64,000 nucleotides of DNA, from the NCBI GenBank assembly GCA_050175155.1, contig JBFXJF010000003.1:101900-165899 (forward strand), written 5' to 3'. Source of the DNA: JBFXJF01 sp050175155. Lineage in GTDB: Bacteria; Bacillota; Bacilli; Tepidibacillales; Tepidibacillaceae. This document shows positions 1-8,515 of this stretch, piece by piece; within the stretch, counting starts at the first letter, position 1, and every line of letters begins with the position of its first letter. Position numbers and translations under genes: made by a program. The notes beneath the pieces were generated by a model, which saw only the letters and a program-made list of their open reading frames with translations, ran no database searches and was not told the DNA's origin.

Positions 1-239
1 TTGGTATCATAGCAGGTTGTTTTGTAATAGATGGTAAAATACAAAGAAATGCTAAGGCTAGAATAATTAGAGATAGTGTAATAATTTTTGATAGTAACAT
101 TGAATCACTAAAAAGATTTAAGGAAGATACTAAAGAAGTTGCTCAAGGTTACGAATGTGGTATAACAGTTGAAAGATTTACAGATATTAAAGAAGGCGAC
201 ATTATTGAAGCTTATAAAATGGATGTAGTAAAGAGTTGA
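1..239 (+). CDS. infB: Translation initiation factor IF-2, C-terminal end (partial)
   Basis: The gene enters from the left edge; the reading frame starts at base 3 and runs 78 codons to TGA at 237-239. The fragment contains IRDSVIIFDSNIESLKRFK and GYECGITVERFTDIKEGD, which match the last beta-barrel domain (domain IV) of bacterial IF-2, the part that binds formylmethionyl-tRNA. It sits directly before rbfA, the usual bacterial arrangement. A B. subtilis ylxP homologue, normally between infB and rbfA, is not present here. The rest of the protein is outside the window. Confidence 0.93.
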   Translation, partial: GIIAGCFVIDGKIQRNAKARIIRDSVIIFDSNIESLKRFKEDTKEVAQGYECGITVERFTDIKEGDIIEAYKMDVVKS

Positions 240-250
240 GGTGATCTCAC

Positions 251-604
251 ATGAGTAAAGTTCGTGCAGGTAGAGTTGGGGAGCAAATAAAAAAAGAAAT
301 TAGTAAAATTATTAATACTGAACTAAAAGATCCTAGGATTGGTTTTGTTACTATTACCGGGGTGGATTTAACTGGTGATTTATCTCAAGCAACAGTGCAT
401 ATAAGTGTCTATGGTTCAGAGAAAGAGATTAAAGATACTTTAGAAACAATAGAAAAAGCTAAGGGATTCTTAAGAAGTGAAATTGGTAAAAGAATTAGAT
501 TTCGCCATATACCAGAGTTGTTTTTTAAATTTGATAGTTCTATTGAATATGGTTACAAAATTGAGAAGTTATTAAAAGAAATTAAGGAAACTGATCAGTT
601 ATGA
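251..604 (+). CDS. rbfA: 30S ribosome-binding factor RbfA
   Basis: This 117-residue protein is a cold-shock factor that assists late maturation of the 30S subunit and 16S rRNA 5' end processing. It shows the single KH-like fold of the family: the N-terminal RVGEQIKKEISKIINTELKDPR segment region and the late RIRFRHIPELFFKFDSS strand are typical. Length is normal. The start is ATG with GAGGTGAT about 6 bases upstream. It follows infB by 11 bases and its TGA overlaps the next ATG by 4 bases, so translation is probably coupled within an infB-rbfA-nrnA-truB-ribF operon. Confidence 0.95.
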   Translation: MSKVRAGRVGEQIKKEISKIINTELKDPRIGFVTITGVDLTGDLSQATVHISVYGSEKEIKDTLETIEKAKGFLRSEIGKRIRFRHIPELFFKFDSSIEYGYKIEKLLKEIKETDQL

Positions 605-1587
605 TTTCTTATGACCAACAACTTATAGAGGCAGGAAAGTTTATAAATGAAAATGATGATTTTTTAATTGTGTCCCATGTTCATCCCGATGGTGACACAA
701 TTTCTTCATCACTAGCAATTGCGTATATTTTAAATATTATGGGAAAATCATATCAACTTATAAATCAAGATAAAATACCAGATAAGTATAATTTTTTAGA
801 TATGAGCTATAAGTTTGAAGTGATATCTAGTATTGAAAAGAAGTATACTAATTTAATAACATTAGATATTGCAGAGATTAATAGAGCTGGAAATATCAAT
901 GAATTACTTAATAAAAAAGTTCGCATTTTAAATATTGATCACCATTTTACTAATGATAATTTCGGGGAAATTAATATTGTTATGCCATCTGCAGCAGCTA
1001 CCACGGAAGTAATATACTACTTAATTAATAAGATGGGTATACAATTTGATAAAAATTTAGCAACTTACATTTATACAGGTTTATTGACTGATACGGGCGG
1101 TTTTAGATATTCGAATACTAATTCTAATGTTATGAGGATTGCTGCCGAAATGTTAGAATATGACATATCACCAGCAAGCATAGCAGAAATTACACTAGAA
1201 ACAATAACCAAGAACTATTTGGAAATTTTGAAAAAAGCATTAAGCAACTTAGAAATAGTTGAAGGGTTAAGTATTGCATGGACGACTTTAACATATTCTG
1301 ATCTAGCTAATTTGGAGGAAGAAACAGAGGGGATAGTTAGTTATGCTAGGAATATTGAAGGGGTAGAGGTTGGTATTTTTTTCAGAGAAACCAGCCCAAA
1401 TGAATATAAAGTTAGTTTAAGGTCAAGAAATTTTATTAATGTTGGGACTATTGCTCAAGTCTTCGGTGGCGGAGGTCATAATAGAGCAGCTGGTTTCTCA
1501 TATAGTGGTCTACTTGATTCAATTAAGTCTGAACTATTAGCTGAAATAAAAAAGACAAAAGAATGGAAAGAGTTTAATGAGTCTTAA
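601..1587 (+). CDS. nrnA: DHH/DHHA1 phosphoesterase, NrnA-type oligoribonuclease/pAp phosphatase
   Basis: A 328-residue cytosolic Mn-dependent phosphoesterase, expected to degrade nano-RNAs and 3'-phosphoadenosine 5'-phosphate. The metal motifs are visible: HPDGD at residues 28-32, LDIAE around Asp89, the signature DHH at 113-115 and TDTGGFRYSNT further on. The C-terminal DHHA1 domain ends with GGGGHNRAAG, which binds substrate. The ATG overlaps the rbfA stop, and the C-terminus overlaps truB. In many Bacillota this gene takes the place between rbfA and truB, which fits a role in clearing RNA fragments near ribosome and tRNA maturation. The NrnA label rests on family and context. Confidence 0.9.
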   Translation: MISYDQQLIEAGKFINENDDFLIVSHVHPDGDTISSSLAIAYILNIMGKSYQLINQDKIPDKYNFLDMSYKFEVISSIEKKYTNLITLDIAEINRAGNINELLNKKVRILNIDHHFTNDNFGEINIVMPSAAATTEVIYYLINKMGIQFDKNLATYIYTGLLTDTGGFRYSNTNSNVMRIAAEMLEYDISPASIAEITLETITKNYLEILKKALSNLEIVEGLSIAWTTLTYSDLANLEEETEGIVSYARNIEGVEVGIFFRETSPNEYKVSLRSRNFINVGTIAQVFGGGGHNRAAGFSYSGLLDSIKSELLAEIKKTKEWKEFNES

Positions 1588-2485
1588 TATTGATGGGATT
1601 TTACCAATAAATAAGTCTGCAGGCATGACTTCACACGATGTTGTAGCTAAACTCAGAAGAATATTAGGCATAAAAAAAATAGGACATACAGGAACTTTGG
1701 ATCCTGATGTAACAGGTGTTTTACCTATTTGTATTGGCAAGGCGACAAGATTGTCTGATTACCTTATGGAAATGCCGAAAACTTATAAATGTCAACTTAC
1801 TTTTGGAATATCTACAGTTACACAGGATTTTTCAGGTGAGATTACAGAGAATGTTCGTATTAATAACTTTGATATAAAGATATTAGAATCTGTAATACGT
1901 AATTTCGTTGGTGAGATTGAACAAGTACCTCCTATGTATTCTTCAGTTAAAGTTGATGGAAAAAAATTATATGAACTTGCTAGAGAAGGCAAGGAAATAA
2001 CTAGAAAACCAAGGAAAATAACAATATATAGTATTGATATTGAAAAGATAGATATTAGCAAAGATTACCCGGAGATTGATTTTACTGTTAAGTGCTCAAA
2101 AGGTACATATATAAGGACATTATGCGTAGATATAGGTTTGAAAATGGGATACCCAGCTCATATGTCAAAACTACAAAGAACTGAGAGTGGTTCTTTTAAA
2201 ATAGAAAATTCCTATACAATAGAAGATGTCGAAGATTACTTAAAGGGAAATAAGCTAGATGAAATAATTTTTTCAATGGCTGATTCCTTACCTAGTTTTA
2301 ATGAATTAATATTATCGAATGAAGATATAACAAACAAAATCTTTAATGGTCAAACAATCTTTATAGATGAACTTGAATCGTATGAAGGAACATTTAAAAT
2401 ATTAAACAAAGAAAGAGATTTAATAGCTTTATACGAGAAAGAAAAAAATTATAAATATGCTAAACCACTAAAAGTTTTTAAATGA
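1577..2485 (+). CDS. truB: tRNA pseudouridine(55) synthase TruB
   Basis: This 302-residue enzyme isomerises U55 in the T loop of tRNAs. The catalytic aspartate is Asp42 in GHTGTLDPDVTG, and VPPMYSSVKVDGKKLYELAR is the second conserved TruB segment. The ATG at 1577 lies inside the end of nrnA (11-base overlap) behind a weak GGAAAG. The N-terminus DGILPINKSAGMTSHDVV matches the family start, so this start is credible. The C-terminal PUA-like part is low in conservation. It belongs to the same operon as rbfA and ribF. Confidence 0.95.
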   Translation: MSLNIDGILPINKSAGMTSHDVVAKLRRILGIKKIGHTGTLDPDVTGVLPICIGKATRLSDYLMEMPKTYKCQLTFGISTVTQDFSGEITENVRINNFDIKILESVIRNFVGEIEQVPPMYSSVKVDGKKLYELAREGKEITRKPRKITIYSIDIEKIDISKDYPEIDFTVKCSKGTYIRTLCVDIGLKMGYPAHMSKLQRTESGSFKIENSYTIEDVEDYLKGNKLDEIIFSMADSLPSFNELILSNEDITNKIFNGQTIFIDELESYEGTFKILNKERDLIALYEKEKNYKYAKPLKVFK

Positions 2486-2522
2486 TGACTTTTCATATTT
2501 ATAGATTAAAAGGCGGAAAAAA

Positions 2523-3455
2523 ATGATTGTTTATAATATTATAGATACGAATATCAAATATAAGCAAAGTCCAAATATTATGGCAATAGGGTATTTTGAT
2601 GGAGTACATTTAGGTCATCAAAAGGTAATATCTAAGGCGCTCGAAAGAGCAAAGGAAAATAATATAATATGTAGTGTAATGATATTCGAACCGCATCCAC
2701 ATGAAATAATTGGAGTCACAAACAAGGTTGAGAAAATAACACCAATAAACAGTAAAATTAATCAACTTAAAAAACTCGGTGTTAATATATGTTATATAGT
2801 TAAATTTACAAAAAACTTCGCAAATACCAGCCCAAGAAACTTTATTGATGAAATTTTAATTCAACTGAATGTTAAAGGGATTGTAGTAGGATATGATTTC
2901 ACTTTTGGTAAAAACGGTTCTGGAAATCCTGAAACATTAAAAGAATTAAGTAAAAACATTTATACAGTAGATATTATAGAACCTTATTTTTTATCTAATA
3001 TAAAAATAAGTAGCACTAGAATTAGGGATTGTTTAATTAGTGGTAATATTACTGATGCAAATAAAATGCTCGGTAGAAGTTATTCTTTTAAAGGGAAAGT
3101 GGTACATGGGGATGGAAGAGGAAGAGATATAGGATTTCCAACTGTTAATTTAGAGTTAATTGACGACTATAGTAAAATAAAGAATGGTGTTTATACTGTT
3201 AATGTTAAATATAATGGTAATAAATTATTAGGTGTTATGAATGTTGGTTACAGACCGACATTTTCACCTGATAATGTAATTAAATACGAAGTATACATAA
3301 TCGATTTCAATGAAGAAATATATGGACAAGAATTAGAAGTTGAGTTACTTTATTATTTAAGGGAAGAAAAAAAATATAGTAACATAGAGGATTTGAAAAA
3401 ACAAATAAATATTGATATTGTTAGTGCAGAAGAGTTTAAAGTTGATATAATATAG
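2523..3455 (+). CDS. ribF: Bifunctional riboflavin kinase / FAD synthetase
   Basis: A 310-residue cytosolic enzyme that phosphorylates riboflavin to FMN and adenylates FMN to FAD. The N-terminal nucleotidyltransferase domain shows AIGYFDGVHLGHQKV (the HxGH-type motif) and ISSTRIRDCL. The C-terminal kinase domain begins near GRSYSFKGKVVHGDGRGRDIGFPT, with the PTVN metal and ATP motif. Length is as expected. It starts at ATG after AAAGGCGG and lies 37 bases after truB, the last gene of the leftmost operon. No FMN riboswitch is seen before it. Confidence 0.95.
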   Translation: MIVYNIIDTNIKYKQSPNIMAIGYFDGVHLGHQKVISKALERAKENNIICSVMIFEPHPHEIIGVTNKVEKITPINSKINQLKKLGVNICYIVKFTKNFANTSPRNFIDEILIQLNVKGIVVGYDFTFGKNGSGNPETLKELSKNIYTVDIIEPYFLSNIKISSTRIRDCLISGNITDANKMLGRSYSFKGKVVHGDGRGRDIGFPTVNLELIDDYSKIKNGVYTVNVKYNGNKLLGVMNVGYRPTFSPDNVIKYEVYIIDFNEEIYGQELEVELLYYLREEKKYSNIEDLKKQINIDIVSAEEFKVDII

Positions 3456-3461
3456 TTTAGC

Positions 3462-3491
3462 TTTACTTTTTTTACCTAAATATGCTATAAT
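3462..3491 (+). promoter_or_regulatory. Promoter for rpsO
   Basis: TTTACT at 3462-3467 and TATAAT at 3486-3491 are separated by 18 bases, and TG at 3483-3484 makes an extended -10. It lies about 110 bases before the rpsO start, leaving a leader long enough for autoregulation. Confidence 0.7.
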
Positions 3492-3529
3492 ATAAAATGT
3501 TGTTTATATAGAAATATACTATATAAAAA

Positions 3530-3589
3530 TTACTTATTCTAGGATTAGCGATACTCCGACGTTTTTCTTGGTATAAGGATAAAATTTAA
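3530..3589 (+). promoter_or_regulatory. rpsO mRNA leader, candidate S15 autoregulatory element
   Basis: The leader between promoter and Shine-Dalgarno holds CTAGGATTAGCGATACTCCG and then a CTTGGTATAAGG segment. From memory, similar blocks occur in Bacillales rpsO leaders, where S15 binds its own mRNA. The assignment is by resemblance and position; no structure could be computed. Confidence 0.45.
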
Positions 3590-3601
3590 AGGAGGAAAAA
3601 A

Positions 3602-3868
3602 ATGCTTACACAAGAACGTAAACAGAAATTAATTGAAGATTACAAAATTCATGACACGGACACTGGGTCTCCGGAAATACAGATTGCTATACTTACTGAT
3701 AAAATCAATTACTTAAATGAACATTTACGTGTTCATAAGAAAGATCATCATTCTCGTCGGGGATTATTGAAGATGGTTGGAAAACGTCGTCATTTATTAA
3801 CTTATCTAAAAAACAAAGATATTCAACGTTATCGTGAGTTAATTACAAAAGTTGGTTTAAGAAGGTAA
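3602..3868 (+). CDS. rpsO: 30S ribosomal protein S15
   Basis: An 88-residue primary 16S rRNA-binding protein of the small subunit platform. It shows the family landmarks HDTDTGSPEIQIAILTDKI, LNEHLRVHKKDHHSRRGL and KRRHLLTYL, with normal full length. ATG follows AAAGGAGG by 5 bases. It has its own promoter and is followed by a strong terminator, so it is mainly monocistronic, upstream of pnp as in many bacteria. Confidence 0.98.
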   Translation: MLTQERKQKLIEDYKIHDTDTGSPEIQIAILTDKINYLNEHLRVHKKDHHSRRGLLKMVGKRRHLLTYLKNKDIQRYRELITKVGLRR

Positions 3869-3885
3869 ATATTATTAACAATTAT

Positions 3886-3920
3886 ATTATAAAAAGCGGG
3901 CTTATCCCGCTTTTTATAAT
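3886..3920 (+). terminator. Rho-independent terminator after rpsO
   Basis: A 15-bp perfect stem: ATTATAAAAAGCGGG at 3886-3900 pairs with CCCGCTTTTTATAAT at 3906-3920 around a CTTAT loop, with a T run inside the right arm. Confidence 0.9.
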
Positions 3921-4008
3921 ATATATTTATTATATTTGGTTTATAATGGAGATAATAGTTAATATACATAGAAGCTAAATAATAATCCTTATAAGGAGGG
4001 AGTTTTTT

Positions 4009-6117
4009 TTGGATATGAATAAAAAAATTTATAAGTTCGATTTAGATGGGCGATCTCTAGTTATAGAAACTGGTGAACTGGCTAAACAAGCTAATGCGTC
4101 AGTTTTAGTAAGATTTGAAGATACTGTTATACTTGTTGCTGTTACATCATCAAAAGAACCTAAGAATTTAGATTTTTTCCCATTAACAGTTAATTATGAA
4201 GAACGTCTCTACGCAGTCGGAAAGATTCCGGGAGGCTTTATAAAGAGAGAGGGCAGACCGAGTGAGAAAGCAATATTAGCTAGTAGACTAATTGATAGAC
4301 CAATTCGTCCGCTTTTTCCAGATGGTTTTAGAAATGAAGTTCAAATATCCGCAACTGTTCTTTCAGCAGATCAGAATTGTTCTTCAGAGATAGCAGCTAT
4401 GATTGGAACATCATTGGCGTTATCTATTTCTGATATTCCTTTTAGTGGACCTATTGCAGGAGTGGAAGTTGGTAGAATAGATGGTAAATTTATAATAAAC
4501 CCAACCATGGAAGAAATGGGAAAAAGTGATATTAATTTAACTGTTGCTGGTACTTTTGAAGCTATAAACATGGTAGAGGCTGGCGCTAAGATGGTATCAG
4601 AAGAAATTATGCTTGAGGCTATTATGTTTGGGCATGAAAAGATTAAGGAGTTAATTAGTTTTCAAGAGAAGATTATTAGTGAAATCGGTAAAGAAAAGAT
4701 AAAAGTAATTCTTCAGCAAGTAGATCCACAAATTGATGAAATTGTTAAAAACTATGCAAAAGTTAAAATAGTTCAAGCTATTCAAATTGAAGAAAAACAT
4801 GCTAGACAAGAAGAACTTGATAAAATTATTAAAGAAACAATGGAATTCTTCACTAATGAATATGAAGAAAAACTTAAAGATATCGAAGAAGTTCTTAATA
4901 AAATTATTAAAGATGAAGTGAGAAGATTAATTTTGGACGAATCTATAAGACCTGATGGTAGAGGTCTTGATGAAATAAGACCTATTTCTACATCTATTGG
5001 ATTACTTCCAAGACCACACGGTTCTGGATTGTTCACTCGCGGGCAAACACAGGCTTTGAGTGTCTGTACCTTAGGGGCATTGGGAGATATGCAGATCCTA
5101 GATGGATTAGATTTAGAAGAATCTAAGAGATTTATGCATCATTACAATTTCCCACCATTTAGTGTTGGTGAGGCAAGACCCCTTAGGGGACCAGGTAGAA
5201 GAGAGATTGGACATGGTGCACTTGGAGAAAGAGCTTTGGAGCCAATTATTCCTTCAGAAGAAGATTTCCCTTATACAATTCGATTAGTTGCGGAAGTCCT
5301 AGAGTCAAACGGATCATCTTCTCAAGCAAGTATATGCGCTGGTACTTTATCTTTAATGCATGCTGGTGTTCCGATAAAGGCTCCGGTAGCAGGTATAGCA
5401 ATGGGATTAATTAAAGATGGTGATAAAGTTGCAGTTTTGACTGATATTCAAGGATTGGAAGATCATTTTGGTGATATGGATTTTAAGGTTGCTGGTACAA
5501 GTCAGGGAATTACAGCACTACAAATGGATATAAAAATTCTTGGGATTAATAGAGAAATTCTTGAAAAAGCATTGAAACAGGCTAAAGATGGAAGAATGTT
5601 TATATTGGGTAAAATGAATGAAACTATATCTGAACCTAATAAAGAGATGTCAAAATACGCACCAAAGATTATTACTTTAAAAATTAATTCTGAAAAAATT
5701 AGAGATGTAATTGGTCCAAGTGGCAGGATAATAAATAAAATTATTGAAGACACGGGTGTAAAGATAGATATTGAGCAAGATGGTAGAATTTTCATAGCAT
5801 CAACTAATACAGAAATGAATGAGAAAGCAAAAAAAATAATTGAGGATTTAGTTAAAGAAGTTGAAATTGGTCAAACATATTTAGGAATAGTAAAAAGAAT
5901 AGAGAAGTTTGGGGCATTTGTAGAAATTTTTCAAGGAAAAGAAGGACTAGTTCATATCTCGCAATTAGATATAAATCGAGTAGAAAAAGTAGAAGATGTT
6001 ATAGCAATTGGAGATTCAATAATGGTTAAAGTAACTGAAATTGACAATCAGGGACGTATAAATCTTTCCCGAAAAGCAGCATTAAAAGATAACCAAGTTA
6101 GTAGTGAAAATAGTTAA
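4009..6117 (+). CDS. pnp: Polyribonucleotide nucleotidyltransferase (PNPase)
   Basis: A 702-residue phosphorolytic 3'-5' exoribonuclease, trimeric and cytosolic. Domains in order: RNase PH 1 (about 10-145), alpha-helical linker, RNase PH 2 (about 315-545, with SIRPDGRGLDEIRP and FPPFSVGEARPLRGPGRREIG), KH domain (about 555-615, IRDVIGPSGRIINKI) and S1 domain (about 622-692, GIVKRIEKFGAFVEIF). The start is TTG at 4009, placed 9 bases after AGGAGG at 3994-3999; the next ATG at 4015 is too far. It works with RNase Y and RNase J, also encoded in this window. Confidence 0.96.
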   Translation: MDMNKKIYKFDLDGRSLVIETGELAKQANASVLVRFEDTVILVAVTSSKEPKNLDFFPLTVNYEERLYAVGKIPGGFIKREGRPSEKAILASRLIDRPIRPLFPDGFRNEVQISATVLSADQNCSSEIAAMIGTSLALSISDIPFSGPIAGVEVGRIDGKFIINPTMEEMGKSDINLTVAGTFEAINMVEAGAKMVSEEIMLEAIMFGHEKIKELISFQEKIISEIGKEKIKVILQQVDPQIDEIVKNYAKVKIVQAIQIEEKHARQEELDKIIKETMEFFTNEYEEKLKDIEEVLNKIIKDEVRRLILDESIRPDGRGLDEIRPISTSIGLLPRPHGSGLFTRGQTQALSVCTLGALGDMQILDGLDLEESKRFMHHYNFPPFSVGEARPLRGPGRREIGHGALGERALEPIIPSEEDFPYTIRLVAEVLESNGSSSQASICAGTLSLMHAGVPIKAPVAGIAMGLIKDGDKVAVLTDIQGLEDHFGDMDFKVAGTSQGITALQMDIKILGINREILEKALKQAKDGRMFILGKMNETISEPNKEMSKYAPKIITLKINSEKIRDVIGPSGRIINKIIEDTGVKIDIEQDGRIFIASTNTEMNEKAKKIIEDLVKEVEIGQTYLGIVKRIEKFGAFVEIFQGKEGLVHISQLDINRVEKVEDVIAIGDSIMVKVTEIDNQGRINLSRKAALKDNQVSSENS

Positions 6118-6126
6118 TATTTTTGG

Positions 6127-6153
6127 GAGTCAGATTTATATCTGTCTCTTTTT
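6127..6153 (+). terminator. Terminator after pnp
   Basis: GAG-T-CAGAT pairs with ATCTG-T-CTC around a TTAT loop, with one T/T mismatch, followed by a run of five T. Confidence 0.7.
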
Positions 6154-6160
6154 AATTTAG

Positions 6161-6189
6161 TTGAGTTAGTAATTTATTTTTGATATATT
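6161..6189 (+). promoter_or_regulatory. Promoter for the M16 protease gene
   Basis: TTGAGT at 6161-6166 and TATATT at 6184-6189 are separated by 17 bases, about 40 bases before the GTG start. It lies just after the pnp terminator. Confidence 0.6.
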
Positions 6190-6230
6190 AAAGTAGTTGT
6201 TATTTGGAATAACGGGTAAGGGGGATATTA

Positions 6231-7490
6231 GTGATACAAAAATTCATATTAACAAATGGTTTAAAGGTTATTATTGAGCCGATACCTACTGTTCGTTCTA
6301 TTGCTATTGGAATTTGGGTAGGGAATGGATCAAGACATGAAACAGTTAGTAATAATGGTATATCCCATTTCATAGAACATATGTTATTTAAAGGGACAAA
6401 AAATAGATCTGCAAGAGAAATTGCTGAGGCATTTGATTCTATAGGTGGAATAATTAATGCTTTTACTTCAAAGGAATATACATGTTATTATACAAAATTA
6501 TTAGATGAACATGTAGAGATGGGAATATCTTTATTATCGGATATGTTTTTTAATTCTAAGTTTGATCAACAAGAATTAGATATGGAAAAAAACGTTGTTC
6601 TTGAGGAAATTAAGATGAATGAGGATGCTCCAGATGATCAAATTCATGATTTAATAGCCAACGTTTCATTTAAAGGTGATTCTTTAGGATTTCCCATTTT
6701 AGGAAGCGAAACTGTATTAAATAGTTTAACAAGAGACGATATCGTAAATTTTGTTAAAAATAAATATACGGTTAATAATTCTGTAATTACATTAGCAGGA
6801 AACACACCTGATAACATTATTGAACTTATAGAAACTTATTTTGAGCCATTTGGTAATTATGGTCCGGAAAATAATATTGGTAACGTCAATTTTAATTTTG
6901 GTGAGATGATTAAAACTAAACAAACTGAACAAGCTCATTTAGCTATTGCATTACCTGGTCTAGCTATTTCAGACCCGAATATTTACTCTTTAATTTTATT
7001 GAATAACATAATCGGGGGGACAATGAGTTCAAGACTTTTTCAAGAGATAAGAGAAAAAAGAGGATTGGCTTATTCTGTATTTTCCTACCACTCTAGTTAT
7101 AGAGATACTGGTCTATTTACGATTTATGCAGGTACTGCACCTAAACAAGTAAATGAAGTTGTTGATATTATTAACAATACTTTATTAGATATTAAGAATT
7201 CGGGTATAAATCAAAACGAAATAACGAAAGCAAAAGAGCAATTAAAAGGTAGTTTAATGTTAAGTTTAGAAAGCACTAATAATAGGATGAACAGACTTGG
7301 CAAAAATGAATTATTGATTGGAAAGCATTTAACACTTGACGAAATAATTACTAAGATAAATAATGTAAATTATCAATCAATATTAGAAATAACTGATAAA
7401 TTGTTTTCTTATCCATATTCGTTTTCAATGATAAGTCCGTTAGAACAAACACCTAATTCACTTAGGAGGGATGTCCTTGTTTCAAATTAA
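6231..7490 (+). CDS. mlpA: M16-family zinc peptidase (MlpA/YmxG-like)
   Basis: A 419-residue peptidase of the pitrilysin/processing peptidase family. The inverted zinc motif HFIEH is at residues 46-50, followed by MLFKGT, and the distal glutamate lies in NVVLEEIKMNEDAPDD. The C-terminal half has the second M16 domain with FQEIREKRGLAYSVFSYHS, which is conserved in the family. Start is GTG after AAGGGGG. In B. subtilis the homologue lies in the same place before ymxH and is cytosolic; its physiological substrate is not settled. The ylxY deacetylase gene that precedes it in B. subtilis is missing. Confidence 0.88.
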   Translation: MIQKFILTNGLKVIIEPIPTVRSIAIGIWVGNGSRHETVSNNGISHFIEHMLFKGTKNRSAREIAEAFDSIGGIINAFTSKEYTCYYTKLLDEHVEMGISLLSDMFFNSKFDQQELDMEKNVVLEEIKMNEDAPDDQIHDLIANVSFKGDSLGFPILGSETVLNSLTRDDIVNFVKNKYTVNNSVITLAGNTPDNIIELIETYFEPFGNYGPENNIGNVNFNFGEMIKTKQTEQAHLAIALPGLAISDPNIYSLILLNNIIGGTMSSRLFQEIREKRGLAYSVFSYHSSYRDTGLFTIYAGTAPKQVNEVVDIINNTLLDIKNSGINQNEITKAKEQLKGSLMLSLESTNNRMNRLGKNELLIGKHLTLDEIITKINNVNYQSILEITDKLFSYPYSFSMISPLEQTPNSLRRDVLVSN

Positions 7491-7935
7491 GTTAAAGAGA
7501 CTTTCTGGGAGTGAAGATATTCCATTACCAGAAAGAATGTCTTCGGGTTCTAGTGGTTATGATATTTATGCCGGAGTTACGCAGGATATAATAGTTCCGA
7601 TAGGAAAAAGGGCTTTAGTACCGACAGGTTTCTCTCTGGAGTTACCACAAGGAATTGAGGCACAAATCAGACCCAGAAGTGGTTTAGCATTAAAGCATGG
7701 AGTAACATTATTAAATACACCTGGGACTATAGATGCCGATTATCGTGGTGAAGTAAAAATTATTATTATTAATTTAGGCGAAGAAGATTTTATAATTAAA
7801 CGTTATGATCGAATAGCTCAATTAGTTTTTGTGGAAATTCCAAGTGTATCACTCAATGAAACTAATGAAATTAGTGAAACAAATAGAGGTATTGGAGGAT
7901 TTGGGCATACAGGATTAAATTTAAAGGAGCATTAA
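7477..7935 (+). CDS. dut: dUTP diphosphatase (dUTPase)
   Basis: A 152-residue trimeric dUTPase that hydrolyses dUTP to dUMP. The five motifs are visible: SSGYDIYA, PRSGLALKHG, NTPGTIDADYRGEV, DRIAQLVFVE and the C-terminal RGIGGFGHTG, which closes over the site. AGGAGG at 7464-7469 is 7 bases from TTG at 7477 but only 1 base from the in-frame ATG at 7471, so I chose TTG; the resulting start M-FQIKLKRL also fits the family. It overlaps the end of the M16 gene by 14 bases, so the two are co-translated. B. subtilis has no chromosomal dut at this place. Confidence 0.93.
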   Translation: MFQIKLKRLSGSEDIPLPERMSSGSSGYDIYAGVTQDIIVPIGKRALVPTGFSLELPQGIEAQIRPRSGLALKHGVTLLNTPGTIDADYRGEVKIIIINLGEEDFIIKRYDRIAQLVFVEIPSVSLNETNEISETNRGIGGFGHTGLNLKEH

Positions 7936-7937
7936 TT

Positions 7938-8105
7938 ATGGATGAGAATGATTTTCTAGATGATATAGAGAACCTCCGCAATAAATTACATGATAAAGTT
8001 GGAAATAAGGAAATTAATGATACTGAAATTTTAAAGGATGAAGAATTAATAAAAATTAGTAATAAATTAGATGAACTTATTCTTAAATATATGACACAAA
8101 AGTAA
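7938..8105 (+). CDS. Small Spo0E-family aspartyl-phosphate phosphatase
   Basis: A 55-codon gene. The protein, beginning MDENDFLDDIENLRNKL and ending in SNKLDELILKYMTQK, fits the Spo0E family: a helical hairpin whose second helix carries the S-x-x-x-D signature (SNKLD) followed by LIxxY. Family members dephosphorylate Spo0A~P and delay sporulation. AAGGAG at 7923-7928 precedes the ATG, and dut ends 2 bases before it, so it is the last gene of the M16-dut unit. A terminator follows. The family call is by motif only; the target cannot be shown here. Confidence 0.75.
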   Translation: MDENDFLDDIENLRNKLHDKVGNKEINDTEILKDEELIKISNKLDELILKYMTQK

Positions 8106-8117
8106 ACAACGAATTAG

Positions 8118-8143
8118 AGGGACAAATAAAAGTCCTTTTTTTT
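8118..8143 (+). terminator. Terminator after the Spo0E-like gene
   Basis: AGGGAC (8118-8123) pairs with GTCCTT (8132-8137), including one G-T pair, over an 8-base loop, followed by a long T run. Confidence 0.7.
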
Positions 8144-8218
8144 ATTGTCAAAAAGTAATTTTTCAAAAGAATTAAGCATAAAAAGAAAACAAGAATTTAT
8201 TATGGAGGTTGTATGGAT

Positions 8219-8455
8219 ATGAGGTTTAGTGATCTAAATGGAAAAGAAATAATCGATGTAATCAGTGGAGAACGATTAGGAGTCGTAGGAAATATTGATT
8301 TAGTAATAAATCCAAACACAGGAGAAATTGAATCTTTGCTTTTACCACAAGGTTCACTATTTATACTGGGAAAACAAAAAGAAGAAATTTGTATTTCATG
8401 GAAATTTATTCGCAAAATAGGTTCTGATATGATACTTGTTGAAAAAAAAGATTAA
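8219..8455 (+). CDS. ymxH: YlmC/YmxH family PRC-barrel sporulation protein
   Basis: A 78-residue single PRC-barrel protein. The N-terminus MRFSDLNGKEIIDVISGERLG and the middle NPNTGEIESLLLPQ are typical of YlmC/YmxH, a small family found in spore formers whose exact role is not known. GGAGG at 8204-8208 is 10 bases from ATG 8219 and 4 bases from the in-frame ATG 8213; I prefer 8219 because relatives begin M-R-x-S, but 8213 cannot be excluded. It lies just before the dipicolinate operon, the same neighbourhood as in B. subtilis. Confidence 0.85.
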   Translation: MRFSDLNGKEIIDVISGERLGVVGNIDLVINPNTGEIESLLLPQGSLFILGKQKEEICISWKFIRKIGSDMILVEKKD

Positions 8456-8479
8456 TTAAATCCTACTAAATATATAGTC

Positions 8480-8507
8480 ACCACATTTTGGGCTTAAGAA
8501 TATTATA
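8480..8507 (+). promoter_or_regulatory. Candidate sigma-K promoter for the dpa operon
   Basis: AC at 8480-8481, a 17-base spacer, and AATATTATA at 8499-8507 match the sigma-K pattern AC-N16/17-CATAnnnTA except for the first base of the -10. The spoVF operon of B. subtilis is sigma-K dependent. A terminator-like hairpin lies between this site and dpaA, which weakens the case. Confidence 0.3.
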
Positions 8508-8515
8508 ATTCTAGA

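Noticed and set aside
3492..3601. T-box or metabolite riboswitch in longer leaders (rpsO, rny, hydrogenase, rodZ, dpa)
   Set aside because: No T-box sequence and no FMN, lysine, purine, nickel or other riboswitch core was recognised in these gaps.
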